In this document: positions 10,315 through 18,940 of the stretch, one piece after another
Layout: the number at the start of each line of letters is the position of its first letter
Position numbering within the stretch: the first letter of the stretch is position 1
DNA from: Planctomycetales bacterium
GTDB lineage: Bacteria > Planctomycetota > Planctomycetia > Planctomycetales > Planctomycetaceae
Assembly: GCA_028285345.1 (NCBI GenBank)
Contig: JANQPT010000034.1
Coordinates: forward strand, 25,981 to 89,980
DNA: 64,000 bases
Direction of reading: 5' to 3'
Position numbers and translations under genes: made by a program
The notes under the pieces: model-generated
What the model was told of the DNA's origin: nothing
The model's input: the letters and a program-made list of their open reading frames with translations, nothing else
The model's database searches: none

Positions 10315-11133
10315 TCAGCTTTGTTCCCGGAGCAAGATCACAGCGGCGTGCGCGTTCAAGACTTGTGAACGGTTGGCGAGGCCAACAAGCGGTTTAGACC
10401 AACTTGTATGTCCTCGAACAACAAACACTGGTGCATGCTGTTCAATCACTTCGCGAATCCTCGACGATCCGGCGTAGCTGCCGTCCGACGCATCGGGTCC
10501 GTCATGCAGCAGTAGTATGTCCGGCTTCGGCTCCAGCAGTAACTCCAGAGTTCCCAAGTAGTCGCCCTCGGAGCGACGACGAAATCTCTGTGGGTTACCA
10601 ATGATGCCGCCTAAGCCGGCGATCGAGATTCCGGCGACTTCGACGGAATCTCCGTCGAGATAGTGCAGATGGCTGGAAAACCGGGGTACGGAGTCGTGGT
10701 CTGTCCCAAAGCTATCGTGGTTTCCCGCCACGCCAACGACCCAGGCGAAGTGTTCAGCGAAACTCTTCCAAACTTCGGTAACGTCACCCGTTCCGCCACG
10801 TTTATCGAGATTAGGTACGGTGTAGAAGTCGCCAGCCAACAACACACCGATGCTTTGAGGATCACTTAAGCCCCATTGCGCCAGCAGTTGAGTGGCAAGC
10901 AGATTCGGCAGCACTTCACCCAATAGTCGCGGCGGCCCCTGCCGGCTCTTAGAAAAGAGTTCCCGGCCTTGGAGATCTGCGGTCACAACGATCGCCTCAA
11001 TGCCATCGCCCAACCCGTCAACGTGCGCCTCATAGATCGGTAGCCGGTCTTTGTAGAATGCGCCCGCTCCACGTCCGGCGTTCAGAAACGGGAGATTAAT
11101 CAGCGGCTCGGGATTAAATTCGATGATTCTCAT
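10315..11133 (-). CDS. Calcineurin-like metallophosphoesterase
   Basis: A 272-residue soluble protein with the ordered motifs of the metallophosphoesterase fold: ADLQGRE, LLAGDFY (GD), GVAGNHDSFG (GNHD), LLLHDGPDASDG and VVRGHTSW (GHT). The first motif has Gln where most family members have the metal-binding His of DxH. The GNHD and GHT blocks are intact, so a dinuclear metal centre is still plausible. No signal peptide is present, so a cytoplasmic location is likely. The substrate is unknown. It converges with the transporter gene (22 bp between stops) and lies downstream of the glycosyltransferase gene on the same strand after 107 bp. Confidence 0.85.
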   Translation of the reverse strand: MRIIEFNPEPLINLPFLNAGRGAGAFYKDRLPIYEAHVDGLGDGIEAIVVTADLQGRELFSKSRQGPPRLLGEVLPNLLATQLLAQWGLSDPQSIGVLLAGDFYTVPNLDKRGGTGDVTEVWKSFAEHFAWVVGVAGNHDSFGTDHDSVPRFSSHLHYLDGDSVEVAGISIAGLGGIIGNPQRFRRRSEGDYLGTLELLLEPKPDILLLHDGPDASDGSYAGSSRIREVIEQHAPVFVVRGHTSWSKPLVGLANRSQVLNAHAAVILLREQS

Positions 11134-11240
11134 ATCGCCACGTACAACTCTTCGAACCTATCGACAATTGAATTCCCTGCGAGGTTCGCACATGCCGATG
11201 GACGTAGGTTTCGTCGCCTCGACGGCCGGTGGAACCGGCT

Positions 11241-13577
11241 CTACTCTTTGGTCACGGGAAAGATTTGATAACGCACGAACATTTGTGTCGGTTGGTTGTT
11301 CGGCGGGATCGTCAGTGACCGCAATAGCGACGGCTGCCAGGCGCGAAGTTCGGCGCGGTTCGTCTCGGAGAGCTGCTCCCAGGATCCGTAGCCGCTTTGA
11401 TCGTTGATCGTCCACTCGGGACCGAGAATGCCGATCCGCTGCAGTTCGGCAAACCGCGCCGGCATCACAAAGTCGGTGTAGCCGTACGATCCCCGGTCGC
11501 GGTAGCGGAGAATCTCCGCCCAATTGACGTACACGTGTGTAATCCCCTCCTCGCGCAGTTTTTGGCGGATCTCGTCTGCACTGCGGAGCGGCCATTCGCC
11601 CGGCGGCAGGCCAGGTTGGGGGTCGGCGAACCATTGTTCGAAGATGGAATAATCGAACACCGTGTTATAGACGACGGGAAACTCCGCAGCGAAGACGACC
11701 GCGTTGCCCACGCAGAGGACCTTGCTCTGCGGCGGGAGTTCGCGATTGAGCCGCGGCATACCGGGCGAGTAATAGCCCTCGGTGTGCTGGCGCGCGCGGT
11801 CATAGTCGATCAGAAAGGCGTTGTACCCGCAGAGTGAAAACGGCGTGACGATCATCGTCAGGTGATACAGCGAAACGAGTGCAAACAGGCCGATCCAGGC
11901 AGTCCGCCAAGATAACCGGGAGCTCCACGTCGCCCCGGCTCCCGCCAGCAGCGCCACAACGGGGATCATCGGCACCCAGAATCGATCGATGCGGTGCGTG
12001 AAAATCCACCACGTCAGAAACAGGTAGCAGACGTACACCCACAACCAAATCACAAGCCGCCTGCGCGATTTGAGCAAAAACGCCAGCGGGGCGATCCCAA
12101 ACAGAAACGGGCTGAGCCAATCGCTTTTGACCGTCACGTCTTTGAATTTCTCCGCCAGATCGAGCAGCGAATGCGTCTTCGGGCTGTGGCCCGCTTTCCA
12201 TTTGGCGTTGAGCTGCGCATCCCAGTCCGCGCCGCCGAAGATTGAGTACGCCAACGGATAGACCGGGTTGCCGGTTTCCAGACTGTTCTTCAGCAACCAG
12301 GGTCCGATGGTGATGATCGTTCCCAGTGCGAACGCCGCCGCATAGCGCAGCGCGGATCGGACCTGTGCCGACCGCTCGTTGCTCTGCAAGAATCCGGCCG
12401 CGATCGAGGCGATTCCCAATGGAATCACGACGGAGAGCAGCCCGGGATACTTGCAGGACATCGCCGATCCGGCCAGTAATCCGGCCAGCAAAAACGTTCC
12501 AGGCAACTGCCGAGCGTCCGGCATGGTTTTAGCGCGGTCGATCCCGATCTTCGTCGCGTAGAGCGCCGCGAAGAGATAGAACGACAGTCCCCCTTCCGCA
12601 TAAGCGATCGTCGAGATGCGATAGATCCAAGGCGCCGACAGAAAAATCGCCGCCGCATAAATCCCCGCCCGCATGCTAAACCAACGGCGTCCGGCGGAGT
12701 AGATTCCCAGTGCCGTTACGAGCCCGAAGCACATCAGCACCCCTTTGCCGGCAACCGCTCCCCAGTACCAATCCCCCATTAGCACCATCGCAGCAAGTGT
12801 GAGCATCTCCGTGCCGAAGGGAAAGCTGGTGTAGACGTTGTGAGGCAGAAACTGAATTTGCCCGGCCAGGTAGTATTCCTTGGGGCCTTCCCAGTGGTAT
12901 TCGAGGACGTCAAAGTCCGTGGAAGGGAGTAACGCGCCCAAGATCATGCACAGCACAAACGGCACCAGCATGATCAGCCAGATGTTGTAGTTCCAAACTG
13001 ATTCGGCTGTATCGGATTCCGGCTCTGAACTTTTGGGCGCGCGTCGCATCAATCGCAACGCGACTTCAGCGATGATCGCTGTGGCGATCAGCCCGCCAAA
13101 CAGACCTCGCGACAGCCAACCGCAGCAGCCGAGCACCAGCGTAATCAAAGACCAGCCGGAGAGGCCGATCGCAAATGCGAAGAACGTCTCTTCACCGGCC
13201 GGACCGTCAAGCTGCGGTCGGAGCAGCCGCAAAACCAAGTGCCCCAGCGCCCAAGCAGCAGATAGGATCAAAACTGCCACGAAAGCGGGCGTGAAACGCT
13301 GCGGCAGATTGGACCACGACGAGACCTCGCGCGGCTGCGGCTCGGTCGGTGCGATCGTATCGAGCAGATCCCACGGCACGAGCCGCCATACGTCGAGGCG
13401 GGTGATCGGCTGGAAATTCGGCAGTGTAAAGCTGAAAAAAATCGCGAAGAAAATCACCAGCCACACGCAGACGCCCGCGGCGATCAATCGCTCGCGTTGC
13501 GGACGTTGTTCAGCAACGACGTCCTCCTCGACGATATCCGTCGGCGGGGGTGATTGATGTCGTCGCTGTGCGGTCAC
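11241..13577 (-). CDS. Glycosyltransferase family 39-like integral membrane protein
   Basis: A 778-residue protein with an N-terminal cytoplasmic stretch of about 30 residues, a first helix, then a dense series of hydrophobic helices and a soluble C-terminal third. The DFDVLEYHWEGPKEYYL segment in the first large periplasmic loop corresponds to the acidic catalytic loop of ArnT/PMT-like (GT-C fold) enzymes. These move a sugar from a polyprenyl-phosphate donor onto a protein or lipid at the outer face of the membrane. The soluble tail contains DEIRQKLREEGITHVYVNW, typical of planctomycete members. The start lies 15 bp after the nadC stop, suggesting co-transcription, although no functional link is obvious. 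Acceptor and donor are unknown. Confidence 0.82.
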   Translation of the reverse strand: MTAQRRHQSPPPTDIVEEDVVAEQRPQRERLIAAGVCVWLVIFFAIFFSFTLPNFQPITRLDVWRLVPWDLLDTIAPTEPQPREVSSWSNLPQRFTPAFVAVLILSAAWALGHLVLRLLRPQLDGPAGEETFFAFAIGLSGWSLITLVLGCCGWLSRGLFGGLIATAIIAEVALRLMRRAPKSSEPESDTAESVWNYNIWLIMLVPFVLCMILGALLPSTDFDVLEYHWEGPKEYYLAGQIQFLPHNVYTSFPFGTEMLTLAAMVLMGDWYWGAVAGKGVLMCFGLVTALGIYSAGRRWFSMRAGIYAAAIFLSAPWIYRISTIAYAEGGLSFYLFAALYATKIGIDRAKTMPDARQLPGTFLLAGLLAGSAMSCKYPGLLSVVIPLGIASIAAGFLQSNERSAQVRSALRYAAAFALGTIITIGPWLLKNSLETGNPVYPLAYSIFGGADWDAQLNAKWKAGHSPKTHSLLDLAEKFKDVTVKSDWLSPFLFGIAPLAFLLKSRRRLVIWLWVYVCYLFLTWWIFTHRIDRFWVPMIPVVALLAGAGATWSSRLSWRTAWIGLFALVSLYHLTMIVTPFSLCGYNAFLIDYDRARQHTEGYYSPGMPRLNRELPPQSKVLCVGNAVVFAAEFPVVYNTVFDYSIFEQWFADPQPGLPPGEWPLRSADEIRQKLREEGITHVYVNWAEILRYRDRGSYGYTDFVMPARFAELQRIGILGPEWTINDQSGYGSWEQLSETNRAELRAWQPSLLRSLTIPPNNQPTQMFVRYQIFPVTKE

Positions 13578-13592
13578 GGGCGGATTACTCAG

Positions 13593-14486
13593 TTATGAGG
13601 GCAGGGACCAGTCGAACGCCAGATCGAGCGCCGCCGCCGAATGCGTCAGCGCCCCCGCGCTAATCCGCTCGACGCCGGTCGCGGCGATGTCGGCAACGGT
13701 CTCCAACGTCACGCCGCCGGAGGCCTCAAGCGCGACGCCCGGGGCGCGGCCGTTGCGGATTTCGACGGCACGACGCAGCGCTTCGCAATCCATATTGTCC
13801 AGCAACACGATGTCCGGTTCCCCACCGAGCGCGTCTTCCAGCTGCGCGAGCGTGTCGACCTCGACTTCAATCGGAATTCCCGCGTCGACGGCCGAACGGG
13901 CGGCGCGGATTGCAGCGGCGATGGAATGGTCGGAGTTGCTGGACGTCCACGCCGCGAGATGGTTGTCCTTAATCAGCACACCGTCGAACAGTCCCATGCG
14001 GTGGTTCGTGCCGCCGCCGGCGCTGACGGCGTACTTGTGCAGACGCCGCCAACCGGGCAGCGTCTTGCGCGTATCAAGAATCGCTGCTTTGGTACCAGCA
14101 ACAGCGTCAACGAACCGCCGCGTGAGCGTGGCGATGCCGCTGAGGTGCGTTAGAAAGTTGAGGGCCGTGCGTTCCCCGGTCGGCAGTGAGCGAAGCGGTC
14201 CTTGGATCTCCGCGACACTCGTCCCCGCGCTGACCGCGGTACCGTCGCCGACGTGGAGATTCACCGACACCGCCGCATCCAACTCGGCAAACACCATATC
14301 CACGACAGGCAAACCGGCAACGATGCCCTCTTCGCGCGCGGCGACCGTGACTGCGCCGCGGGCATCCTGGGAAATCAGTGCCAGCGACGTCAGGTCCCCG
14401 GCCGTGTCCAGATCTTCAGCCAGCGCGGCGCGAATCAACTGCCGGGCGTTGTCTCGAACCTGGTCGCCGAATTGTGGAGCGGTCAC
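13593..14486 (-). CDS. nadC: Nicotinate-nucleotide pyrophosphorylase (carboxylating)
   Basis: A 297-residue quinolinate phosphoribosyltransferase of de novo NAD synthesis: quinolinate plus PRPP gives nicotinate mononucleotide, CO2 and pyrophosphate. The N-terminal motif EDLDTAGDLTS is present. The central block DTRKTLPGWRRLHKYAV carries the substrate-binding Arg/Lys residues and is followed by GGTNHRMGLFDGVLIKDNH. LLDNMD and EASGGV complete the barrel. A GTG at 14486 is preferred because AGGTGAG lies 5 bp before it; an alternative GTG at 14495 would add three residues but has no proper spacing. It lies directly upstream of the GT39-like gene, and 32 bp after the acyltransferase gene. No nadA or nadB is in the window. 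Confidence 0.95.
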   Translation of the reverse strand: MTAPQFGDQVRDNARQLIRAALAEDLDTAGDLTSLALISQDARGAVTVAAREEGIVAGLPVVDMVFAELDAAVSVNLHVGDGTAVSAGTSVAEIQGPLRSLPTGERTALNFLTHLSGIATLTRRFVDAVAGTKAAILDTRKTLPGWRRLHKYAVSAGGGTNHRMGLFDGVLIKDNHLAAWTSSNSDHSIAAAIRAARSAVDAGIPIEVEVDTLAQLEDALGGEPDIVLLDNMDCEALRRAVEIRNGRAPGVALEASGGVTLETVADIAATGVERISAGALTHSAAALDLAFDWSLPS

Positions 14487-14518
14487 GGCTCTCACCTTTA
14501 ACTTGATTTAAACCACGA

Positions 14519-15640
14519 TCAAACCCGCAGGAAGATCTTGTTGCGATACAGCACATACAGAAAGAGCCACACGAGAAAGAACTCTCCGCCGGCCCAGATC
14601 GCGGGATGGAAGTTCTCTTTGCCGGGCCGCATGATGAATTCAAAAATCCTCGGGAAGTGAATGAACTCGCGTACCAAATAGATGGTGATCGCGTTCATGC
14701 CGATGACGACGAACACGAACGCCCATTTGCGATAACCCCAAACGTCGATCACCAGATAAAACAACGACAGCGCCATCGTACTCCAGCCGGTGGTATACAG
14801 CACAAACGTGCTGGTCCACAGGTTCTTATTGACTGGGAAGATGGGATGGAGCACGCGGCCGGCGACGGCACAGATTGCTCCCGCTGCCAGCAAACAGAGC
14901 GCCTTCTGCGCGCCGCTGCGCTCGGAGCGCAAGAATTGCCCCGCAAGAACGCCGCTGAGCACAGTGGCAATCGAGGGAATCGTGGAGATCAGGCCCTCGG
15001 GATCGCGGATTTCGTTGTACATGGTTCCCGGAATCAGCCAGCTGTCGAGGAAAGTCTCCCAGGTGTGGCCGTGGACCAAATCCCCCGCTCCGTAGCCGGG
15101 GACCGGCACGAACATCATTAGTGCCCAATAGCCGATCAAGATTCCGGCAGTCCAAATGACCTGTCCGCGGACCCGCGTGTTCATGGCGATCAAAGCAGCA
15201 AACATGTAGCTCAAACCGATGCGTCCCAGCACGCTGGGGTAGCGAGCCTGTTCGAAATCGAGTTTGAGCAGACCGTTATAAATCGCCCCCAACAAACACA
15301 GCGCCAGTCCGCGGTAGATGACGCGGATATACATCTCCGCTTTGCTTTGCCCCTCTTCGAGGTGTTTCAGCAGCGAAAACGGAATCGCCACACCGGCGAT
15401 GAACATAAACAGCGGAAAAATCTGATCATACGGCGTATAGCCGTGCCAGTCGGGATGCTCAAGCAAGTATTTGGCTCGTTCTCCGTAATGATCGCTGATC
15501 GAAAAACAGATCGCAATCACCCACTCCGCCCCGCCGATAATCCAAAACATGTCAAACCCGCGCAGCGCGTCGAGCGACATCAATCGACCGGGGGGCGTTT
15601 TGTCGTCCGGTGCGGATTGGGGGGACGGGTCGGCGGACAT
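14519..15640 (-). CDS. DUF5009 / NagX-like (heparan-alpha-glucosaminide N-acetyltransferase-like) membrane acyltransferase
   Basis: A 373-residue protein with about ten membrane helices. The signature MSLDALRGFDMFWIIGG near the N-terminus and PYDQIFPLFMFIAGVAIPFS mark the YeiB/NagX/HGSNAT-like acyltransferase family (DUF5009). Human HGSNAT transfers acetyl groups from cytosolic acetyl-CoA across the membrane to terminal glucosamine; bacterial homologues are mostly uncharacterised but often accompany glycan use. AAGGAAA lies 5 bp before the ATG. It is the first gene of a minus-strand run with nadC and the GT39-like gene. The sugar-acylation idea fits the GT gene but is inference. Confidence 0.85.
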   Translation of the reverse strand: MSADPSPQSAPDDKTPPGRLMSLDALRGFDMFWIIGGAEWVIAICFSISDHYGERAKYLLEHPDWHGYTPYDQIFPLFMFIAGVAIPFSLLKHLEEGQSKAEMYIRVIYRGLALCLLGAIYNGLLKLDFEQARYPSVLGRIGLSYMFAALIAMNTRVRGQVIWTAGILIGYWALMMFVPVPGYGAGDLVHGHTWETFLDSWLIPGTMYNEIRDPEGLISTIPSIATVLSGVLAGQFLRSERSGAQKALCLLAAGAICAVAGRVLHPIFPVNKNLWTSTFVLYTTGWSTMALSLFYLVIDVWGYRKWAFVFVVIGMNAITIYLVREFIHFPRIFEFIMRPGKENFHPAIWAGGEFFLVWLFLYVLYRNKIFLRV

Positions 15641-15859
15641 CGGCGTTTCCTTGTCAGCAATCAGGGATTACGAAAATCTGGAAGTCAATTGATTAGGTCA
15701 TACAAGGTAACAAACCGGGACTGCTGGTTTCCAGGAATGAACCGGACTTGAGCGTTGCAACAAAATTGTTGTCTGCCGCCTTGAAACGGACGATAATCAA
15801 GGCAATTGAATCAGCCACACATTTGGCTGAGCTTGAATCGTGTGCTCGGAGGATGTGAC
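15641..15859. other. Divergent intergenic region
   Basis: About 220 bp between the divergent acyltransferase and small-membrane-protein genes. It should hold both promoters; I could not assign -35/-10 pairs with confidence. CCGGGACTGCTGGTTTCC is the only notable GC cluster. Confidence 0.3.
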
Positions 15860-16096
15860 ATGTCCTACAAAATGTGCTATTTTTTCGCCGCCCTGTTTTA
15901 CCTGCTCGGATTGGTCTTGGCTATGTATGGCCACGGTCCATCAGGGGCTTCGTTGTTCATGATGGCACCGTTTGCCTCATTGATGGGTTCGAGTGTTCGA
16001 GCACAGGAGAAGCGGATTGCTGAATTAGAAGGTCGCTTGTCTGAGTTGGCGGCCGGCGAGATCGAGGACCAGCCGGCCGGTATCGCACAGTCATGA
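15860..16096 (+). CDS. Small membrane protein with C-terminal coiled-coil, unrecognised
   Basis: A 78-residue protein with a perfect GGAGG ribosome site 6-7 bp before its ATG. Residues 5-25 (MCYFFAALFYLLGLVLAMYG) form one membrane helix, and 28-45 is a second weaker hydrophobic segment. The tail, AQEKRIAELEGRLSELAAGE, is a short amphipathic coiled-coil ending in a Pro/Gln-rich end. It stands alone between divergent and convergent neighbours. An upstream in-frame start at 15806 lacks a ribosome site. Function is unknown; the layout suggests a small membrane scaffold or oligomerising peptide. Confidence 0.65.
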   Translation: MSYKMCYFFAALFYLLGLVLAMYGHGPSGASLFMMAPFASLMGSSVRAQEKRIAELEGRLSELAAGEIEDQPAGIAQS

Positions 16097-16215
16097 TTTT
16101 CGCTCGATTGCCAGGCGGAGCACATGCCTGACCTGGATCACTATTTGCTGGTTGTTTCGCATGAGAGTGATGGCGGGTTGTTGACATGAGAGGCGAGCAA
16201 TGACGCAGCGAGTGA

Positions 16216-17526
16216 TCAGCATCTGAAGCGCCGAAGGGCAAGCGCTAACTCGATAGCCGAAGCAAAGCGTTGGTCGGAGTTTTTCTGCAGGCACTGCAGA
16301 CAAATCTCGCACAGTCTCCTGTCCACATCGCCCGGAAACAGACTCCGCAGGTCGTGCGGAATGCCCTTCACGACCTGCGCCAAGAGATCGACCACTCGCT
16401 GTGCTTCGAACGGTGGGCGGCCGGTAAGCAAGTGAAACATCACCGCTCCCAATCCATACACGTCGGTGTGCGGGCCGATGTGTCCCCAGCAACTGTCGAT
16501 TTGTTCCGGCGCCATGTAGGCCGCTGTGCCGGCGATTCCGGTCAGAATGGATTCTTGCTGTCGGAGCGTACGGGCAAATCCAAAATCAGTCACTCGAATC
16601 CCGCCATCCTCGGACAACAAGAGATTGCTCGGCTTCAAATCGCAGTGCACGATTCCTTCACGATGCGCATACTCCACGGCATCGGCCGCTGCCGACATCC
16701 AGCGTACGACATCGACCGGCGATGGCCGGTTTGTGGCGATGAAATGGTCAAGGTTGGGGCCCCGCACGAGATCCATCACGATGAAATAACCGCCGTGCGG
16801 CGTCCGCCCCAATCCATGGGCGGCTACGATTCCCGGATGCCGTAAACTGCCGACGACTTCGGCTTCCCGAACGAATCGGGAAACAGTGTGTGGATCCTTC
16901 AGAAAGGCCTTCTTCAGGAACTTGACGGCGAATGACTCTCGGGTCGGCTTGTGCAGTGCAAGGTAGACCTTGCCCACGCCGCCGCTGCCCAGCAGACGCT
17001 GCAGGAGGTAATCCGAGTACCGTAAATTGGCATCGGTCTTGTCCGCCGAATCGGTCGCAACAACAACCAAGGAGTCGTCAGCCGTTCGATCAGAGTCAAC
17101 TTCTGCCTCAATCAATAATTCGCGATCGATCGAGTCGAAGATCGACGTCAAATCCGACTCCAGTTTGCGGAACCTGCACTCGTACTCCGCGCGGGAAGGC
17201 CGGTCGCCCCAACGATGGCGGGCGCGATACTCTTCACCGATCAATTCCAATAGAGACGCTGTTTCGAAACTCGACGTCGGTATTTCCGCAAAATAATCCT
17301 CGAGACGTTTCGTCGTCACGGTGGACTTCGAGTCACTGTTCGCCAACTTCCAACGAAACTCCAGATCGATTGCGACCAACTCGACGAAAAAGGCTTGCCG
17401 CTCGATCTCTGTGAACTCCTCAAGGCCCGCTGTGGCGATCACATCTGCAATATTCGGGGTGTGGCCACCACGCCACTCGCGCTCGAACCGCAGCAGTGGA
17501 GCGTGAAGTTGCTCAGCAAGTCTCAT
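16216..17526 (-). CDS. Hanks-type serine/threonine protein kinase (cytoplasmic)
   Basis: A 436-residue kinase. Residues 1-165 form a helical N-terminal region. The kinase domain then has the glycine loop GSGGVGKV (180-187), Lys202 in FAVKF, the catalytic loop HCDLKPSN (294-301) with Asp296, DFG at 314-316 and APE at 339-341. The usual Arg before the catalytic Asp is Cys, so this is a non-RD kinase that may not need activation-loop phosphorylation. The protein ends soon after the kinase domain with no membrane segment or sensor domain. The start at 17526 overlaps the sigma factor stop by 14 bp, so translation is probably coupled and the kinase probably works with that sigma factor. Such pairs are a known planctomycete arrangement. 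Confidence 0.93.
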   Translation of the reverse strand: MRLAEQLHAPLLRFEREWRGGHTPNIADVIATAGLEEFTEIERQAFFVELVAIDLEFRWKLANSDSKSTVTTKRLEDYFAEIPTSSFETASLLELIGEEYRARHRWGDRPSRAEYECRFRKLESDLTSIFDSIDRELLIEAEVDSDRTADDSLVVVATDSADKTDANLRYSDYLLQRLLGSGGVGKVYLALHKPTRESFAVKFLKKAFLKDPHTVSRFVREAEVVGSLRHPGIVAAHGLGRTPHGGYFIVMDLVRGPNLDHFIATNRPSPVDVVRWMSAAADAVEYAHREGIVHCDLKPSNLLLSEDGGIRVTDFGFARTLRQQESILTGIAGTAAYMAPEQIDSCWGHIGPHTDVYGLGAVMFHLLTGRPPFEAQRVVDLLAQVVKGIPHDLRSLFPGDVDRRLCEICLQCLQKNSDQRFASAIELALALRRFRC

Positions 17527-18106
17527 CCGACACCTCGCCCCGCCGCTGAGTGAACCGCTTGCGGACCGACTCCAATACGCGGCGAACGGTTCGCTCCGAA
17601 CGCTCAACATCCTCAGCAATCGCTTCCAACGTTTCTCCTTGCAGCCGAAGTTCCAAGACGCGCCGTCCCAGCGGCGTCAACTCGTGCATCAGCAACTCCA
17701 GTTCTTCGGCCAATGCGGCCGCCATATCCGGTGCCGGCTCACGCGAGAGCATCTCGGCCTCCCATGCCGCGCTTTCGGCGGGCCAATACTCCCGCTTCAC
17801 CGACCGCATCTCCGCCTGATGGTGGGCGGCAGAACGGTACAGTTTGTTGAGCGTCATGCGTACCAGCAGCCGCCACAAATCGCCGCTCCGTTTGAGCGCA
17901 AATCGTCCTTGCTTTGCAACGACGAAAAAACTGCGATAGGCGGAGTTGACGACATCTTCAGGATCGAGTCGCTGAGCCAACTTGGGCGACAATCGCGAAC
18001 GAGCCAACTGCGTCAGCCGCTGCACGTATTGCGCAAAGAGCTCCTCGGCGGCAAGTTGATCGCCTTCTCGAAACCGCTGCAGTAACTCGGCCGAGGCAAA
18101 TTCCAT
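17513..18106 (-). CDS. ECF-type RNA polymerase sigma factor (planctomycete kinase-linked)
   Basis: A 197-residue sigma-70-family protein. Region 2 is near residues 15-80 (EELFAQYVQRLTQLARSRL, then DPEDVVNSAYRSFF). The spacer is longer than in classical ECF factors, and region 4 is near the end (LTPLGRRVLELRLQGETLEA then AEDVERSERTVRRVLESV, a helix-turn-helix). This pattern is that of planctomycete ECF groups encoded beside protein kinases. No anti-sigma factor gene is adjacent; the kinase gene overlapping its 3' end is the likely partner. Target promoters are unknown. Confidence 0.92.
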   Translation of the reverse strand: MEFASAELLQRFREGDQLAAEELFAQYVQRLTQLARSRLSPKLAQRLDPEDVVNSAYRSFFVVAKQGRFALKRSGDLWRLLVRMTLNKLYRSAAHHQAEMRSVKREYWPAESAAWEAEMLSREPAPDMAAALAEELELLMHELTPLGRRVLELRLQGETLEAIAEDVERSERTVRRVLESVRKRFTQRRGEVSDETC

Positions 18107-18282
18107 AAGTCAGACGTGACTCGAAGAAGCTGGCAGAGACGTCTCATTCTGTCAGACACAGCTCAATTCTACGGAGTTACCAGAAATTCGGGAATTCTTT
18201 CGTTTTGAATGTCCGGTTTCCTGAGGGAATCTGCATTTGCAGGAGACAAGACACGTATTTCAGAACGAGGAGCATTCGCAAA

Positions 18283-18546
18283 ATGGCCTACGTCGTCACC
18301 GAGCCGTGTTTCGGCTGCAAATACACCGATTGCGTCGCCGTCTGCCCGATGGAGTGTTTCCACGAGGGGGAGCAGATGCTGTACATTGATCCGGAACAGT
18401 GCACCGACTGCGACGCCTGCCGGACGGAATGTCCGGTAGACGCGATCTTTTACGAAGAGGACGTTCCGCCACAGTGGCAATCCTACATCGCCCTCAATGC
18501 CGAATTGGCGCCCCTGTCGCCGCAGATTCTTGAGAAGAAGCCGTAG
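18283..18546 (+). CDS. fdxA: 7Fe ferredoxin
   Basis: An 87-residue ferredoxin with Cys9, 12, 17, 21, 25, 40, 43, 46 and 50. The spacing matches Azotobacter FdI-type 7Fe ferredoxins (one 3Fe-4S from Cys9, 17 and 50; one 4Fe-4S from Cys21, 40, 43 and 46). It carries single electrons in the cytoplasm; the partner cannot be inferred from the neighbours. The ATG at 18283 is preceded by GAGGAG and gives the canonical MAYVVTEPC start; a longer frame from 18205 is not needed. It is transcribed divergently from the sigma/kinase pair. Confidence 0.94.
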   Translation: MAYVVTEPCFGCKYTDCVAVCPMECFHEGEQMLYIDPEQCTDCDACRTECPVDAIFYEEDVPPQWQSYIALNAELAPLSPQILEKKP

Positions 18547-18636
18547 AATTCGTGGTGCGGTCCATTTTGCAACGAGTGATGACGCAACAGCAGCGAACTT
18601 CGGCGAGACCAATTGACATTGCCGATCACTCGGCGC

Positions 18637-18653
18637 GGTCCGCACAGCGGACC
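18637..18653. terminator. Possible hairpin between convergent genes
   Basis: GGTCCGC and GCGGACC form a perfect 7-bp stem with a 3-nt loop (ACA), midway between the fdxA stop and the stop of the small minus-strand gene at 18701. No T-run follows on either strand, so factor-independent termination is uncertain. Confidence 0.35.
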
Positions 18654-18700
18654 CTACGCGAGTGGGAATCACTAGAGCGCTGATCGAACATGAGCGGGGG

Positions 18701-18838
18701 CTATTCCGTATCGGCCGGAACTGCGGGGCGCTGTTCTTCGCCGACCGGATCTTCCGACTCGTCCAAGCTCAACACGTACACCGCCATTGCCAACAGCATC
18801 AATACAACAACGACGACTTGCACAACTTTTCTGTTCAT
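18701..18838 (-). CDS. 45-residue single-helix membrane peptide, unrecognised
   Basis: A short frame: basic start MNRK, then a 20-residue hydrophobic helix (VVQVVVVVLMLLAMAVYVLS), then an acidic tail (LDESEDPVGEEQRPAVPADTE). GAGGA lies 5 bp before the ATG, a normal ribosome site. It is 102 bp downstream of the TVP38-like gene on the same strand. The topology is probably N-in with a periplasmic acidic tail. The clean helix, charge pattern and ribosome site argue for a real gene; no family is recognised with certainty. Confidence 0.62.
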   Translation of the reverse strand: MNRKVVQVVVVVLMLLAMAVYVLSLDESEDPVGEEQRPAVPADTE

Positions 18839-18940
18839 GGGTTCCTCGGCCGTGGTTTGGCGATTGTTATTCTTCGCGCGGCAAACCCGCTGCGTCAGCC
18901 GATTCTCCCGCCCGGCCGCTGCGGATTCAAGCGACTTCGC

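Noticed and set aside
13687..14511. 274-residue open frame on the plus strand over nadC
   Set aside because: Ser/Ala/Arg-rich shadow of a conserved enzyme in high-GC DNA.
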